A DNA stretch of 64,000 bases from Bacteroides cellulosilyticus DSM 14838 (lineage in GTDB: Bacteria; Bacteroidota; Bacteroidia; Bacteroidales; Bacteroidaceae). The translations under genes and the position numbers were made by a program. Shown here piece by piece: positions 26,226 through 41,339 of the stretch (its first letter is position 1; each line of letters begins with the position of its first letter). The stretch is taken from contig NZ_EQ973490.1 in assembly GCF_000158035.1 (NCBI RefSeq), positions 1,944,665-2,008,664 on the forward strand. The letters are read 5' to 3'. A model generated the notes under the pieces. That model had not been told where the DNA came from, did no database searches, and saw only the letters and a program-made list of their open reading frames with translations.

Positions 26226-26600
26226 ATGAAGGTGCAAATTACTATTACAAATAAAGGAGAATATCCTGGTAAAGAGGTGGTGCAGCTTTATTTAAAGGCA
26301 CCAGCTATCCGACTTGAGAAACCTGTAAATGAACTGAAAGGTTTTGCTAAAACAAAACTCCTGCAATCGGGGGAATCACAGGTTTTGGAGTTCGAATTAG
26401 ATTCTTCTTCTTTGGCTTCTTATGATGCATCACTTTCTTCATGGATTGCAGAGAAGGGTAAGTATACTATTCAGATGGGAGCATCTTCCTTAGATATAAG
26501 AAAGAAAGCCACATTTAAACTGGTAGATGATATTCTTGTAGAAAGATGTCATACTGTCCTACCACTTAAGAGGGAAATTAAGGAATTGACACATAAATAG
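26226..26600 (+). CDS. GH3 C-terminal fibronectin III-like domain, separated by a stop codon
   Basis: The 124-residue frame begins with ATG four bases after the TAA of the GH3 frame and stays in the same register. VQITITNKGEYPGKEVVQLYL and the following FELDSSSLASYD ... KYTIQMGASS are the standard Fn3-like domain of GH3 enzymes. It has no signal peptide, so if made alone by re-initiation it would stay in the cytoplasm. Read together with the upstream gene, one codon change (for example TAA from CAA, GAA or AAA) restores a normal GH3 of about 772 residues. I treat the pair as one interrupted gene. Confidence 0.85.
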   Translation: MKVQITITNKGEYPGKEVVQLYLKAPAIRLEKPVNELKGFAKTKLLQSGESQVLEFELDSSSLASYDASLSSWIAEKGKYTIQMGASSLDIRKKATFKLVDDILVERCHTVLPLKREIKELTHK

Positions 26601-26603
26601 TAA

Positions 26604-32383
<5,780 letters not shown>

Positions 32384-32414
32384 AATTTTTTGTTAAATAA
32401 TAATCTGCACTATC

Positions 32415-34673
32415 ATGAAATTACATATAACTATAAGTTTGATATTATGCACCATATTATCTTGCTTCTCTTGTACAAAAAGCGATGTTGGTAAAACTCC
32501 GGTTGATTATGTAAATCCGTATTTGGGCAATATCAGTCATATACTGGTACCTACGTATCCGACAGTACATTTACCCAACAGTATGCTTCGGATATATCCG
32601 GAACGAGATGATTTTACCTCGGATCAGATAGAAGGATTACCTGTAATTGTAACCAGTCACAGAGGCAATTCAGCTTTTAATATTAGTCCGGTGAATGGGA
32701 AGTCTCCAGTATCAGTTCCTGTGAAAAAATATACTTATGATAATGAAAGTATTACTCCTTATCGTTATTCTGTATTCCTGGATGAAGAGGATGTAAATGT
32801 TGATTACTCTTTATCTCATCAGTCCGGGATCTATAATTTGACATCTGCTAATGATGAACTGAATTATATAGTGGTGAACACCCGGAAAGGAAAACTGGAA
32901 CAAGTAGACGAAAGTACGATATCGGGTTATCAATGTATTGGTGAAAGTGAAGTTAAAGTATATCTTTATTTGGAATCGCAGTCTCCTGTAAAAAGTTTGG
33001 GTGCTTTGATTGATAGGACTGTGGATTATAGTAAAAACTCGGTGGAAGGTATCGATCAAGCTTTGGTTCTGGAGTTTGCAACCGGACAAATGAATCTTAG
33101 ATATGGAGTCTCGTTTATCAGTACTGAACAGGCCAAACGGAATCTTAGAAGAGAGATTGATACTTATGATGTGAATGTAATAGCTGAGATTGGGAGAAGC
33201 AAATGGAATGAAGTTTTAGGTAAAATAGAAGTAAATAGCCCTGATGAAGATAATAAAATTCTTTTTTATACCTCTTTATACAGAACTTATGAGCGAATGA
33301 TTAATATTTCGGAGGATGGATTTTATTATAGTGCCATGGATAATACGGTTCATGCTGATCAAGGAATTTCTTTTTATACCGATGATTGGGCGTGGGATAC
33401 TTATCGTGCAACACATCCGTTGCGTGTATTGATAGAGTCTGATATGGAAATAGAAATGATCCAATCCTATATGCGTATGGCCCAACAGACTAAAGAAGGG
33501 TGGATGCCGACTTTTCCGGAGGTAACGGGAGACAGTCATCGGATGAATGGTAATCATATCGTTGCTTCTGTGTGGGATGCTTATTGTAAAGGATTATGTG
33601 GTTTTGATCTTGAAGTTGCTTATGACGCTTGCAAAAAGGCTTTGACGGAAAAATCATTGTTACCTTGGAAGAGGACGCCTAATACTGAACTGGATCTCTT
33701 CTATCGTACTAATGGATATTATTCGGCATTGCGCCACGGAGAAAAAGAATATGTGGAAGAAGTTGATTCTTGGGAAAAACGGCAATCTGTGGCAGTAACT
33801 TTAGGGACTTGTTTTGATGATTGGTGCTTGTCGCAGATTGCTAAAGAGTTAGGAAAAGATGCGGATTATTCTTATTTCTTGAAGCAGTCCTATAATTATC
33901 GGAATCTGTATAATCCTGAGACAATGTTTTTCCATCCTAAAGATATAAATGGAAATTTTATCTATCCTTTTGATTATACTTTTTCCGGGGGATTGGGAGC
34001 AAGAGAGTTTTATGATGAGAATAATGCATGGATTTATAGATGGGATGTCCCCCATAATCCGGCAGATTTAATTTCATTGATGGGAGGAGCAGATCGATTT
34101 GTCGCTAATTTGGATCAGACATTTCGTGAACCTTTGGGTAAAAGCAAGTATGCTTTTTATTCTCAGCTCCCCGATCAGACAGGTAATGTCGGACAGTTTT
34201 CTATGGCTAACGAACCGGCTTTGCATATTCCTTATTTGTATAATTATGCTGGTCAACCATGGAAAACTCAGAAGAGGATACGTGAATTGCTGAGGCAGTG
34301 GTTCAGAAATGACTTGATGGGGATGCCAGGTGATGAAGATGGAGGCGGAATGTCTGCTTTTGTTGTCTTTTCTGCCATGGGCTTTTATCCGGTTACTCCA
34401 GGATTGCCTGTTTATAATATAGGAAGTCCGTTATTTGAAAATATAAAAATGAAACTGAGCAATGGGAATATCTTTGAAATTGATGTCCGGAATTTCTCAG
34501 AAAAGAATAAATATATTCAGTCTGCATCCTTGAATGGAATAGAATGGAACAAGCCATGGTTTCACCATAACGATATCATTAATGGTGCAAAACTGATTTT
34601 AGTTATGGGAGAAAAAGCTAATAGGAATTGGGGAGCATCTTTGAGAAATTCTCCTCCTTCATTAGAGAATTGA
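32415..34673 (+). CDS. Divergent GH92-family lipoprotein (second of two)
   Basis: The 752-residue lipoprotein (LSC or CFSC, Cys17/20) shares the GH92 core with its neighbour: DTYRATHPLRVL, DENNAWIYRWDVPHN, MANEPALHIPYLYN and DEDGGGMSAFVVFSAMGFYPV. The N-terminal domain differs: VNPYLGNISHILVPTYPTVHLP replaces the FIGT...GHTFP pattern, and the GFSxTxLxGTG motif is gone. HH after NEP is LH. These changes fall in the substrate-facing part, so the linkage or sugar may differ from the first GH92. Catalytic Glu candidates remain, so it is probably active (inference). Confidence 0.88.
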   Translation: MKLHITISLILCTILSCFSCTKSDVGKTPVDYVNPYLGNISHILVPTYPTVHLPNSMLRIYPERDDFTSDQIEGLPVIVTSHRGNSAFNISPVNGKSPVSVPVKKYTYDNESITPYRYSVFLDEEDVNVDYSLSHQSGIYNLTSANDELNYIVVNTRKGKLEQVDESTISGYQCIGESEVKVYLYLESQSPVKSLGALIDRTVDYSKNSVEGIDQALVLEFATGQMNLRYGVSFISTEQAKRNLRREIDTYDVNVIAEIGRSKWNEVLGKIEVNSPDEDNKILFYTSLYRTYERMINISEDGFYYSAMDNTVHADQGISFYTDDWAWDTYRATHPLRVLIESDMEIEMIQSYMRMAQQTKEGWMPTFPEVTGDSHRMNGNHIVASVWDAYCKGLCGFDLEVAYDACKKALTEKSLLPWKRTPNTELDLFYRTNGYYSALRHGEKEYVEEVDSWEKRQSVAVTLGTCFDDWCLSQIAKELGKDADYSYFLKQSYNYRNLYNPETMFFHPKDINGNFIYPFDYTFSGGLGAREFYDENNAWIYRWDVPHNPADLISLMGGADRFVANLDQTFREPLGKSKYAFYSQLPDQTGNVGQFSMANEPALHIPYLYNYAGQPWKTQKRIRELLRQWFRNDLMGMPGDEDGGGMSAFVVFSAMGFYPVTPGLPVYNIGSPLFENIKMKLSNGNIFEIDVRNFSEKNKYIQSASLNGIEWNKPWFHHNDIINGAKLILVMGEKANRNWGASLRNSPPSLEN

Positions 34674-34724
34674 AAGATTAGATCGGGATGATTTTCACAT
34701 TTCAGAATATAATAAATTAATATT

Positions 34725-36278
34725 ATGAAAAATATTGTAGCAATATGTTACTTCTCACTTTTTGCTTTTGCGCTAACTCTGCCTCTTGTTACTTATGCGA
34801 AAGCTCAAAAAGGAGGTGCTGAACAAGTTAGTTTGGCTAAAGAACAGTTAGCAGATAAGATAAAAGGTGGTTGGGCTGGTAAAACTATTGGTTGTACTTA
34901 TGGAGGTCCTATAGAATTCTTATTTAATGGTACAATGATTCAGGATTATACTCCCATTCTTTGGTCAAAGGACCGGGTGAAGTGGTACTATGACAATTTT
35001 CCCGGATTATATGATGATTTGTATATGGATATCGTGTTTGTAGAAGTTTTGGAACAATTGGGCTTTGAAGCACCTGCTGATTCCTTTGCTGTGACTTTAG
35101 CTAACGCGGAATTTCCGCTATGGCATGCCAATCAGGTTGCCCGTTATAATATTCAGCAAGGTATTATGCCTCCTATGTCAGGACATTGGATCAATAATCC
35201 GCATGCTGATGATATTGACTATCAGATTGAAGCTGATTTTGCTGGATTAATGTCTCCCGGAATGCCTAATAGTGCGTCGGCATTTTCTGATAAGATAGGT
35301 CACATCTTTACTTATGGTGATGGATGGTATGGCGGAGTTTATGTAGGTGCTCTCTTTGCCATGGCTTTCGTCTCAGATGATATAGAACAAATCGTGGAAA
35401 AAGCATTGAAAACAGTTCCTGTTAAAAGTGATTTTTACCAATGTATAAAGGATGTGATAGAATGGCATAAAAAATATCCTGATGACTGGAAACAAACATG
35501 GTTTGAATGTGAAAAGAAATGGACTTCAGAAGTTGGATGTCCGGATGGGGTGTTCACACCGTTCAATATTGATGCAAAAGTTAATAGCGCCTATGTAACG
35601 ATTGGTTTACTATATGGAAAAAAGGATTTTTTTCAGACAATTGATATTGCTTCGCGTTGTGGACAGGATGCTGATTGTAATGCATCGACTGCGGCAGGAG
35701 TTTTGGGTACAATGATTGGATATTCCAACATCCCTGAAATCTGGCGTGAAAGCCTTTATGAGGTAGTAAACCGTCCTTTTGCATACACGGATGTTTCTTT
35801 AAATAAATTGTGTGATTTGAGCCTAAAACATGCTCTGAAAATAATAGAGCAGGAAGGAGGTAAAATAGAGCAGGATGTAGTGATTATCCGGACACAAAAT
35901 CCGGTAGCTGTACGGTATGAGAAATCCTTTGAAAACCATTTTCCTGTTGAGAAGAAAGTAATCAATACAGTGCTGAAAGATCCTATTTCATTTCAGTTTG
36001 AAGGTGTCGGATTTGTACAAAGAGGTTATGTAAGCTGCCAGGATGTGAATTATGTAGCTCAGGTAGAAATGTATTTGGATGGTAAAATGATGGAGAAGGC
36101 TTATCTTCCTGTATCCTTCAATGCACGTCGTCCCGATTTATTTCATAGATATCAATTACCGAAGGGATTTCATCAAATCAGTTTCAAATGGTTAAACCCA
36201 CGTCAGGATGCAGAAGTTCATTTTGGGGAGGCTATAATCTACTCTGATGAACCGGACAAACATAAGTTGATTAAATAA
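34725..36278 (+). CDS. Exported ADP-ribosylglycohydrolase-like protein
   Basis: The 517-residue protein has a signal peptide (to about 26, LVTYAKA) and the DraG/ARH-like helical fold (about 40-380). Metal-site motifs are KGGWAGKTIGCTYGGP, LYDDLYMDIVFVEVLEQ and RCGQDADCNASTAAGVLGTMIG. The last 120 residues form a separate beta domain (FQFEGVGFVQRGYVS ... FHQISFKWLNPRQDAE) that looks like a carbohydrate-binding module. The family classically removes ADP-ribose from proteins, but an exported copy at the end of a PUL is more likely a glycosidase (inference). It closes PUL 1; no terminator is obvious after it. Confidence 0.88.
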   Translation: MKNIVAICYFSLFAFALTLPLVTYAKAQKGGAEQVSLAKEQLADKIKGGWAGKTIGCTYGGPIEFLFNGTMIQDYTPILWSKDRVKWYYDNFPGLYDDLYMDIVFVEVLEQLGFEAPADSFAVTLANAEFPLWHANQVARYNIQQGIMPPMSGHWINNPHADDIDYQIEADFAGLMSPGMPNSASAFSDKIGHIFTYGDGWYGGVYVGALFAMAFVSDDIEQIVEKALKTVPVKSDFYQCIKDVIEWHKKYPDDWKQTWFECEKKWTSEVGCPDGVFTPFNIDAKVNSAYVTIGLLYGKKDFFQTIDIASRCGQDADCNASTAAGVLGTMIGYSNIPEIWRESLYEVVNRPFAYTDVSLNKLCDLSLKHALKIIEQEGGKIEQDVVIIRTQNPVAVRYEKSFENHFPVEKKVINTVLKDPISFQFEGVGFVQRGYVSCQDVNYVAQVEMYLDGKMMEKAYLPVSFNARRPDLFHRYQLPKGFHQISFKWLNPRQDAEVHFGEAIIYSDEPDKHKLIK

Positions 36279-36405
36279 ATTGGTATTTTAAGTTGTATGT
36301 TCGAATAATAGAACTGATATAGTATTTGTTTCGGATAGCTATGCTATGACATAAGCCGTATCTGAACCGCGCTTGCTCCGTACATTTAGGAGAGGTGGTC
36401 AGATT

Positions 36406-36455
36406 TTTTTTCCTAACTTTGCAAAGGATAGTTGAGAAGCTATTGCCATGTTATA
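36406..36455 (+). repeat. 50-bp direct repeat, copy 1
   Basis: It matches 38841-38890 at 48 of 50 positions and includes CTTTGCAAAG and TAACTTTG, a -7-type element. The second copy lies just upstream of the histidine kinase start, so this one looks like a duplicated promoter/leader segment. Confidence 0.9.
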
Positions 36456-36512
36456 AGTAGATATTTATAATTATATTGCGTTATCTTCGCGTTAGACAAA
36501 AAGTGGAAGCGA

Positions 36513-36850
36513 ATGTAGATCAAATTGACCGAATCCGAACAGGGCGAACAACTGCTGTGCTTCCGTACTGGTGAAAGCCATTGTTTTCGAATGCGCTGCC
36601 GTGTAATATTACTCAAATCAGAGAGTTTGAGTTCTGTTGTAGTAGGGGAACAGACAGACATGACCGCCCAAAGTGTCAACAATTGGATCAAACGTTTCGA
36701 GTTGGCAGGCATTAAGGGTTTACATCCCCGTCTTGGGTAAGGACGCAACAAATAATAGACTGTTCGGACAAAGAAGCTGTGCGCAAGGCCATCGAAGCAG
36801 ATAGGCAAAGCGGCTGCTTAATTCTGAACAATTGCCTACACAAATAACTA
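36513..36850 (+). pseudogene. IS630-type transposase N-terminal remnant
   Basis: The frame from about 36520 reads IKLTESEQGEQLLCFR ... SVNNWIKRFELAGIKGLHPRLG, the helix-turn-helix start typical of IS630-family transposases. It has lost its start codon (TAG at 36516-36518), meets a frameshift near 36738, continues as IIDCSDKEAVRKAIEADRQ in another frame and then fades. The DDE catalytic domain is absent. This is a dead fragment; no terminal inverted repeats could be assigned. Confidence 0.7.
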
Positions 36851-37032
36851 TACTTGCAGAGAATGGCGAACAACAAAATGTCGAAATGTTTATCAACGAC
36901 TGGATCGACGTTCAAGATGATAGATACAGGTTCCTCGTAATAGATGATATAGGGCAAATAGTGATCAAAACTCATGAGATGGTTTGTTCTGAATATGTTT
37001 TACCACATTGTGGGCATTCTTCATTAAAATAG
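36832..37032 (+). other. Short unrecognised open frame
   Basis: A TTG-initiated frame of 66 codons (ENGEQQNVEMFINDWIDVQDD ... shortened) overlaps the end of the transposase remnant. It reads like real protein (acidic, hydrophobic alternation, FLVIDDIGQIVIKTHEM) but has no recognised family or convincing start, so it may be a gene fragment. Confidence 0.25.
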
Positions 37033-37174
37033 CAAGCCCTGGTTCCTGAAAATAGGTTAAGTAAGAATTAGTATCGTACTCTAAAGGAATAATAATCTCT
37101 CGATACGTTTTATGTGTTTTCTTTTATAAGTGAATATTTTAGTGCAATATCCTGATATTATGATTGATAATCAT

Positions 37175-37190
37175 TAACTTTGTAAAGTTA
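37175..37190. promoter_or_regulatory. Promoter-like palindrome upstream of the membrane protein gene
   Basis: TAACTTT and AAAGTTA are perfect inverted arms around GT. The left part is a TAACTTTG -7 element, 73 bases before the start at 37255. A regulator binding here would block the promoter (inference). No -33 match is seen. Confidence 0.4.
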
Positions 37191-37254
37191 CTAATTTTTT
37201 GGTCATGAACATATATTTCTAACCAAAGAATATAGTGATTGTTATTTATGTGAT

Positions 37255-38700
37255 ATGACATTGAGGAACAAATATCTGCATGCTTATTCTTTTTTACCTG
37301 CCATATCGCGTGGCAGGCTTTTAATGGGCATTTTTGTCGGATTATTGTTTGCCTGTTGTTTCTATGCTTTTCTATATGTATGTCGTGAAGCTTTACGTAT
37401 CCTTTTTTTCATGACAGAAGATTACGATGTCTTGGTACTATCGAATGCCACTGTGCATTTCTGTAACTTTATTTTGGCATATATTGCTACTGTATTGGGG
37501 CAATCCCTTTGTTTTGTCTGTTGGTTTGAGATTCCTCTTCGAAAGCTGGGGAAATATGCATCGCAAATGCGGGCAGTTATTAATGATCAACGTAGCATGA
37601 ATTCTTATTTCCTTAGTTGGTTTTCGCGTTTGGCATATGTGTTTGCATTACTTATTGGGGGGACGATGGGCGGAGGAATTTATGTTATACGTACTTTTTC
37701 GGATTATAAGTATGTTTTGCTTCTTGTTATTTTTGTACTTTTCCTACATACCTGGCTTACTATTAGGCGCTTGTTTAATGGAATAAGTTTCAGGTGGATG
37801 TTAGTATCTGCAATATTCCTGTCTGTTTTCTCTTTAGGGCTGTCTCGAATAAATCTGATTGATTATAAATGTATAAATGAGATAATCCTCAGTAGAAATA
37901 TAAACTATACTCATCTCTTACAACTTCCTGAAGCAGTATGTTTCGAACGGATGAATAGCGAAAATCGGCGTAGGGCTACTTTATGGATTGCTGAAAATAA
38001 GAATAAGCTTGTCGATGCGGGCCCTGTTGTTTTTGTTAAACATTTTGGGAGGTGTGGGACTTATAATGGCGAGCAAATTTCATTTGATAGCTTGAAGGAA
38101 TATTTTCGTAGATGGGATCAAAATACATTGGAAGATACAAAGTCTGAGCCTTGTATTCTTTATATTCATCGGGATATAAAAATGAACTATGTAAACAGAA
38201 TTAAAAAGTGTCTTGCAGAATTGCAAGCTTATCGAATACAATATGCAGTGTTACCGTCCGTACGAGAGTATGATGATAAGTATTATACGTATTTGGTATT
38301 TCCGTTGGTAACCAGTCGCTATTTCGCTGAAGCAGAGGGATGGCAGAAATTGCAAAAAACATCAAATATACCAAAACATGTTCATGATTTGTATACTACT
38401 GCTACCGGTGAGATATTTTTTAATGGTACCAAAGTACAATTTGATGATTTTAAAGATTTTATCCTGCACAAGATTCTGGTTATGCCTGATTATTGCATTA
38501 AATATCATATTCATGGTAATTCAACCTATGCGGAATATATTTTTATTGTAAGTACTATAATGCAAGTAATTCACGAATTAAGGAATAATTATTCGTTTGA
38601 AGTTTATCAGCGAATCTATGAGAATCTTGAATGGGATGAAGCAAAAGTGATACGTGAAAGATTTCCATATCGTGTTGTGGAAATTCCAATAGAATTATAG
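37255..38700 (+). CDS. Five-helix membrane protein with two ExbD-like segments, unrecognised
   Basis: I do not recognise the 481-residue protein as a named family. The first 205 residues hold about five membrane helices (for example LLMGIFVGLLFACCFYAFLY, FALLIGGTMGGGIYVI, YVLLLVIFVLFLHTW). The remainder is soluble and seems to contain two copies of an ExbD-like alpha/beta unit: one near 270-345 (TYNGEQISFDSLKEYFRRW, then PCILYIHRDIKMNYV) and one near 385-460 (GEIFFNGTKVQFDDFKDF, then IKYHIHGNSTYAEY). ExbD carries one such unit after one helix. The gene starts with ATG at 37255 beside scar DNA and precedes the histidine kinase by 208 bases. Function unknown. Confidence 0.7.
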   Translation: MTLRNKYLHAYSFLPAISRGRLLMGIFVGLLFACCFYAFLYVCREALRILFFMTEDYDVLVLSNATVHFCNFILAYIATVLGQSLCFVCWFEIPLRKLGKYASQMRAVINDQRSMNSYFLSWFSRLAYVFALLIGGTMGGGIYVIRTFSDYKYVLLLVIFVLFLHTWLTIRRLFNGISFRWMLVSAIFLSVFSLGLSRINLIDYKCINEIILSRNINYTHLLQLPEAVCFERMNSENRRRATLWIAENKNKLVDAGPVVFVKHFGRCGTYNGEQISFDSLKEYFRRWDQNTLEDTKSEPCILYIHRDIKMNYVNRIKKCLAELQAYRIQYAVLPSVREYDDKYYTYLVFPLVTSRYFAEAEGWQKLQKTSNIPKHVHDLYTTATGEIFFNGTKVQFDDFKDFILHKILVMPDYCIKYHIHGNSTYAEYIFIVSTIMQVIHELRNNYSFEVYQRIYENLEWDEAKVIRERFPYRVVEIPIEL

Positions 38701-38840
38701 TTGTTATTTGTTTTTTCTGAGTTAATTATATCGGTTCTGTAATCCTATCTATACTGTAAATTACTACTTAAGAAGAATATAAATAGCAAAAAGATGAACG
38801 TAATATGCAAATTTGTCATTGGATATTTCTTAGGCATTTA

Positions 38841-38890
38841 TTTTTTCCTAACTTTGCAAAGGATAGTTGAGAAGCTTTTGCCATTTTATA
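38841..38890 (+). repeat. 50-bp direct repeat, copy 2
   Basis: It matches copy 1 at 36406-36455 (48 of 50). It ends 18 bases before the histidine kinase start and includes TAACTTTG at 38849-38856, so it likely contains that gene's promoter and transcript start. Confidence 0.9.
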
Positions 38891-38908
38891 TTTTAATATT
38901 TACCCAAT

Positions 38909-41236
38909 ATGCCAAATCAGAATACACTTCTGTATCTCCCTTTGACATTTCGAATACTTGCGGTTGCTATTTTCGCTTGTTTATTTCTGGCGCCCAAGGC
39001 GATGGCTGATACGAAAGATCAAGAGTATATTGTTCTTATCAGTTCTTCCACTTTTCGTGAGAAATGGGCTTATGATCTGCTTGAAACTGTAGAAAAGGCA
39101 TTCAATGAAGAAAATTCGGTGAAGGTATATTCGGAGACTCTCACAACATGGCATTTCAATAATCAACAGGAAATAAATCAGAAGGTTGATTATCTAAAGG
39201 ATAAATATTCTGTTCCTCCCCAAGCCGTCATATTTGTAGGCGATCCGGGATGGTACGTTTGCAAACCGCTTTTTGATACTATCTGGAAAGGGGTACCTAC
39301 AATTATTTGCCACTCGATGCCGCATACGTCGGCTGATATAAATAAGTATTATAATGGTGAATATATACCTGAAGACCAGATTATCGCTACACCGGAAATG
39401 CTGGAACGGTATAATGTGACTGCCATAAATATTCCTGTCTGCATTAAAGAAACCATAGAATTGATGAAGGAGATTACTCCTGAAATGAAAAAGGTTGTCT
39501 TGTTATCGGATGACAGATTTATCTGTTCTCTAATTCGGAAAAAAGCAGAAGATATACATCAGCAGTACTTTTCTGATTTAGATATGGAATTTATTACTTA
39601 TCCTCAGACAAATACAGAAACAATGCTCCGCATTATTAGTGAGTGTGGTAAAGAGACAGGTATTATCTACTGTTCATGGGTGAATGTAGCCAGTCAGAAT
39701 CTGTCTGAGAAATATTATCCTGATGAGAGAATGCATTCTTATATTTCCGGTATAGTTAAAAAGCCGGTATTCTCGTTGTCTGACCAGTTCACAAGGGTTC
39801 ATGCTTTATTTGCCGGTGGGCATTATATAGGCAGTTCCGATGTGGAAAGTACTGTTATCGGTGAAATTAGAAGTGCACTGAAGAAGGATGGTACATACGA
39901 GGCGAAAACGGTTGTTGCCGGTACGCCCAATACCTATCTTAACTACCAGACATTGCTTGACAAGGGAGTTCCATTAGATAACTTTCCTAAAAATGCGGTT
40001 TATTGTGATGTTCCGCCCAGTTTTATTCAGAAGAATATTATTTATGTTGTAATTGTATTGGGTACTGCTATTGTCCTGCTGCTATTTTACTTTATGCACA
40101 AGCGTATCAAGAAAGTGAGAGCAACGGAGTGGCAAGAGCATCTGCATTTGCTTGAAAATATTCTCGATAACCTTCCTATTGCAGCCAAGGTGAAAGATGT
40201 CGATAATGATATGCGCTATACTTTTATAAATAAAAAGGCTGAAGAACTCTTTGAATATCCGGCTAAGGAGGCGATTGGAAGAACTGATTTCGATATAATG
40301 CCTGAGGCTGCAACGATGATCAGGAAAGAAGATGAAGAATTGGTAAGAACGGGAATTGCCCAATTTGGTACCAGGCGTTTCTTTACGAATAAGAACGAGG
40401 AACGGTTTACTTTCCAGAATAATAATATAGTTTCATTCTCCGATGGACGTAAATGGATTCTCTATACGGCTTGGGATATTACAGACCAGAAGATTCTGGA
40501 ACGTAAACTGCGCCTGGCTAAGGAAGAGGCTGAAGAGTCCAATCGTATAAAATCAGCTTTCCTGGCTAATATGAGCCATGAAATACGTACTCCGCTCAAT
40601 GCAATAGTTGGTTTCTCGAGTATACTGGCTGAAGATGTATCGGAAGAAGAACGGATAGAATACCTCAGTATCATTAGTAAGAACAATGATATATTATTGC
40701 AACTGATCAATGACATCCTGGATTTATCAAAGATAGAAGCCGGTACACTGGAATATGTCTATGCAAATATAGACGTAAATAAGATGTTATCTGAAATAGA
40801 GCAGGCTGCCAGAATGAGACAACCGAATGCGAATGTCGCTATATGTGCAGTGATGCCTATGCCGGATCTTCTTTTATATACTGACCAGCGTAGAATTACT
40901 CAGGTACTGAATAATTTCATCAGCAATGCCATGAAGTTTACAAATACAGGGAGTATCACGTTTGGGTATGAAGAACCCAAAGATGGTTATATACGCTTCT
41001 TTGTGACAGATACCGGTACCGGTATCCCTCCTGAAAAAGTGGCGGATATATTCAACCGTTTTGTAAAGCTCGATTCCTTCAAACAAGGAACCGGACTTGG
41101 ACTGGCTATTTCACAGAATATCGTGAAGGAACTCAAAGGCGAGATCGGAGTACTGTCTGAGTTGGGGAAAGGTTCTACTTTCTGGTTTACGCTGCCTTAT
41201 GAAAAGATGGGTGCACACCGTTCTATCCTTCCATAA
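38909..41236 (+). CDS. Orphan sensor histidine kinase: periplasmic-binding sensor, PAS, kinase
   Basis: The 775-residue protein has a signal segment (to about 33), a two-lobed ABC-substrate-binding-like sensor (about 38-365, for example [17 protein letters not shown]), one membrane helix (about 372-395, [19 protein letters not shown]), a PAS domain (about 410-520), a dimerisation helix with His557 in [16 protein letters not shown], and a kinase domain ([29 protein letters not shown]). No receiver domain is fused and no response regulator adjoins, so its partner is elsewhere. It lacks the seven-bladed propeller of classical hybrid PUL sensors. The ligand is unknown. A TAACTTTG promoter element sits in the repeat just upstream. 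Confidence 0.93.
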   Translation: MPNQNTLLYLPLTFRILAVAIFACLFLAPKAMADTKDQEYIVLISSSTFREKWAYDLLETVEKAFNEENSVKVYSETLTTWHFNNQQEINQKVDYLKDKYSVPPQAVIFVGDPGWYVCKPLFDTIWKGVPTIICHSMPHTSADINKYYNGEYIPEDQIIATPEMLERYNVTAINIPVCIKETIELMKEITPEMKKVVLLSDDRFICSLIRKKAEDIHQQYFSDLDMEFITYPQTNTETMLRIISECGKETGIIYCSWVNVASQNLSEKYYPDERMHSYISGIVKKPVFSLSDQFTRVHALFAGGHYIGSSDVESTVIGEIRSALKKDGTYEAKTVVAGTPNTYLNYQTLLDKGVPLDNFPKNAVYCDVPPSFIQKNIIYVVIVLGTAIVLLLFYFMHKRIKKVRATEWQEHLHLLENILDNLPIAAKVKDVDNDMRYTFINKKAEELFEYPAKEAIGRTDFDIMPEAATMIRKEDEELVRTGIAQFGTRRFFTNKNEERFTFQNNNIVSFSDGRKWILYTAWDITDQKILERKLRLAKEEAEESNRIKSAFLANMSHEIRTPLNAIVGFSSILAEDVSEEERIEYLSIISKNNDILLQLINDILDLSKIEAGTLEYVYANIDVNKMLSEIEQAARMRQPNANVAICAVMPMPDLLLYTDQRRITQVLNNFISNAMKFTNTGSITFGYEEPKDGYIRFFVTDTGTGIPPEKVADIFNRFVKLDSFKQGTGLGLAISQNIVKELKGEIGVLSELGKGSTFWFTLPYEKMGAHRSILP

Positions 41237-41312
41237 GTGATTTCTAATCATTTTCTAATCTCGTATAAGTTTATTATAATCCGTTCCGGAAGCCTTAATT
41301 TTTAAGGAGTTG

Positions 41313-41320
41313 TACTTTTG
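41313..41320 (+). promoter_or_regulatory. -7 element of the RND efflux operon
   Basis: TACTTTTG fits TAnnTTTG, 20 bases before the ATG at 41340. It rules out an in-frame ATG at 41310 that would precede the transcript start. No -33 match is seen, consistent with an activated promoter. Confidence 0.5.
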
Positions 41321-41339
41321 CCTCAAAATTGATAAAACA

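Larger units (their letters stand above)
36279..37254. other. Gene-poor scar region between PUL 1 and the membrane protein gene
   Basis: This stretch of nearly 1 kb holds a 50-bp repeat copy (36406-36455), a decayed IS630-like transposase start (about 36513-36850), a short unrecognised open frame (to 37032) and a promoter-like palindrome at 37175-37190. No intact gene is seen. Confidence 0.6.

Noticed and set aside
36513-36850. Active insertion sequence
   Set aside because: Start codon lost, frame broken and catalytic domain absent.
38794-39009. 71-codon frame upstream of and overlapping the histidine kinase start
   Set aside because: It spans the duplicated promoter repeat and overlaps the kinase signal peptide in another frame; no family match.
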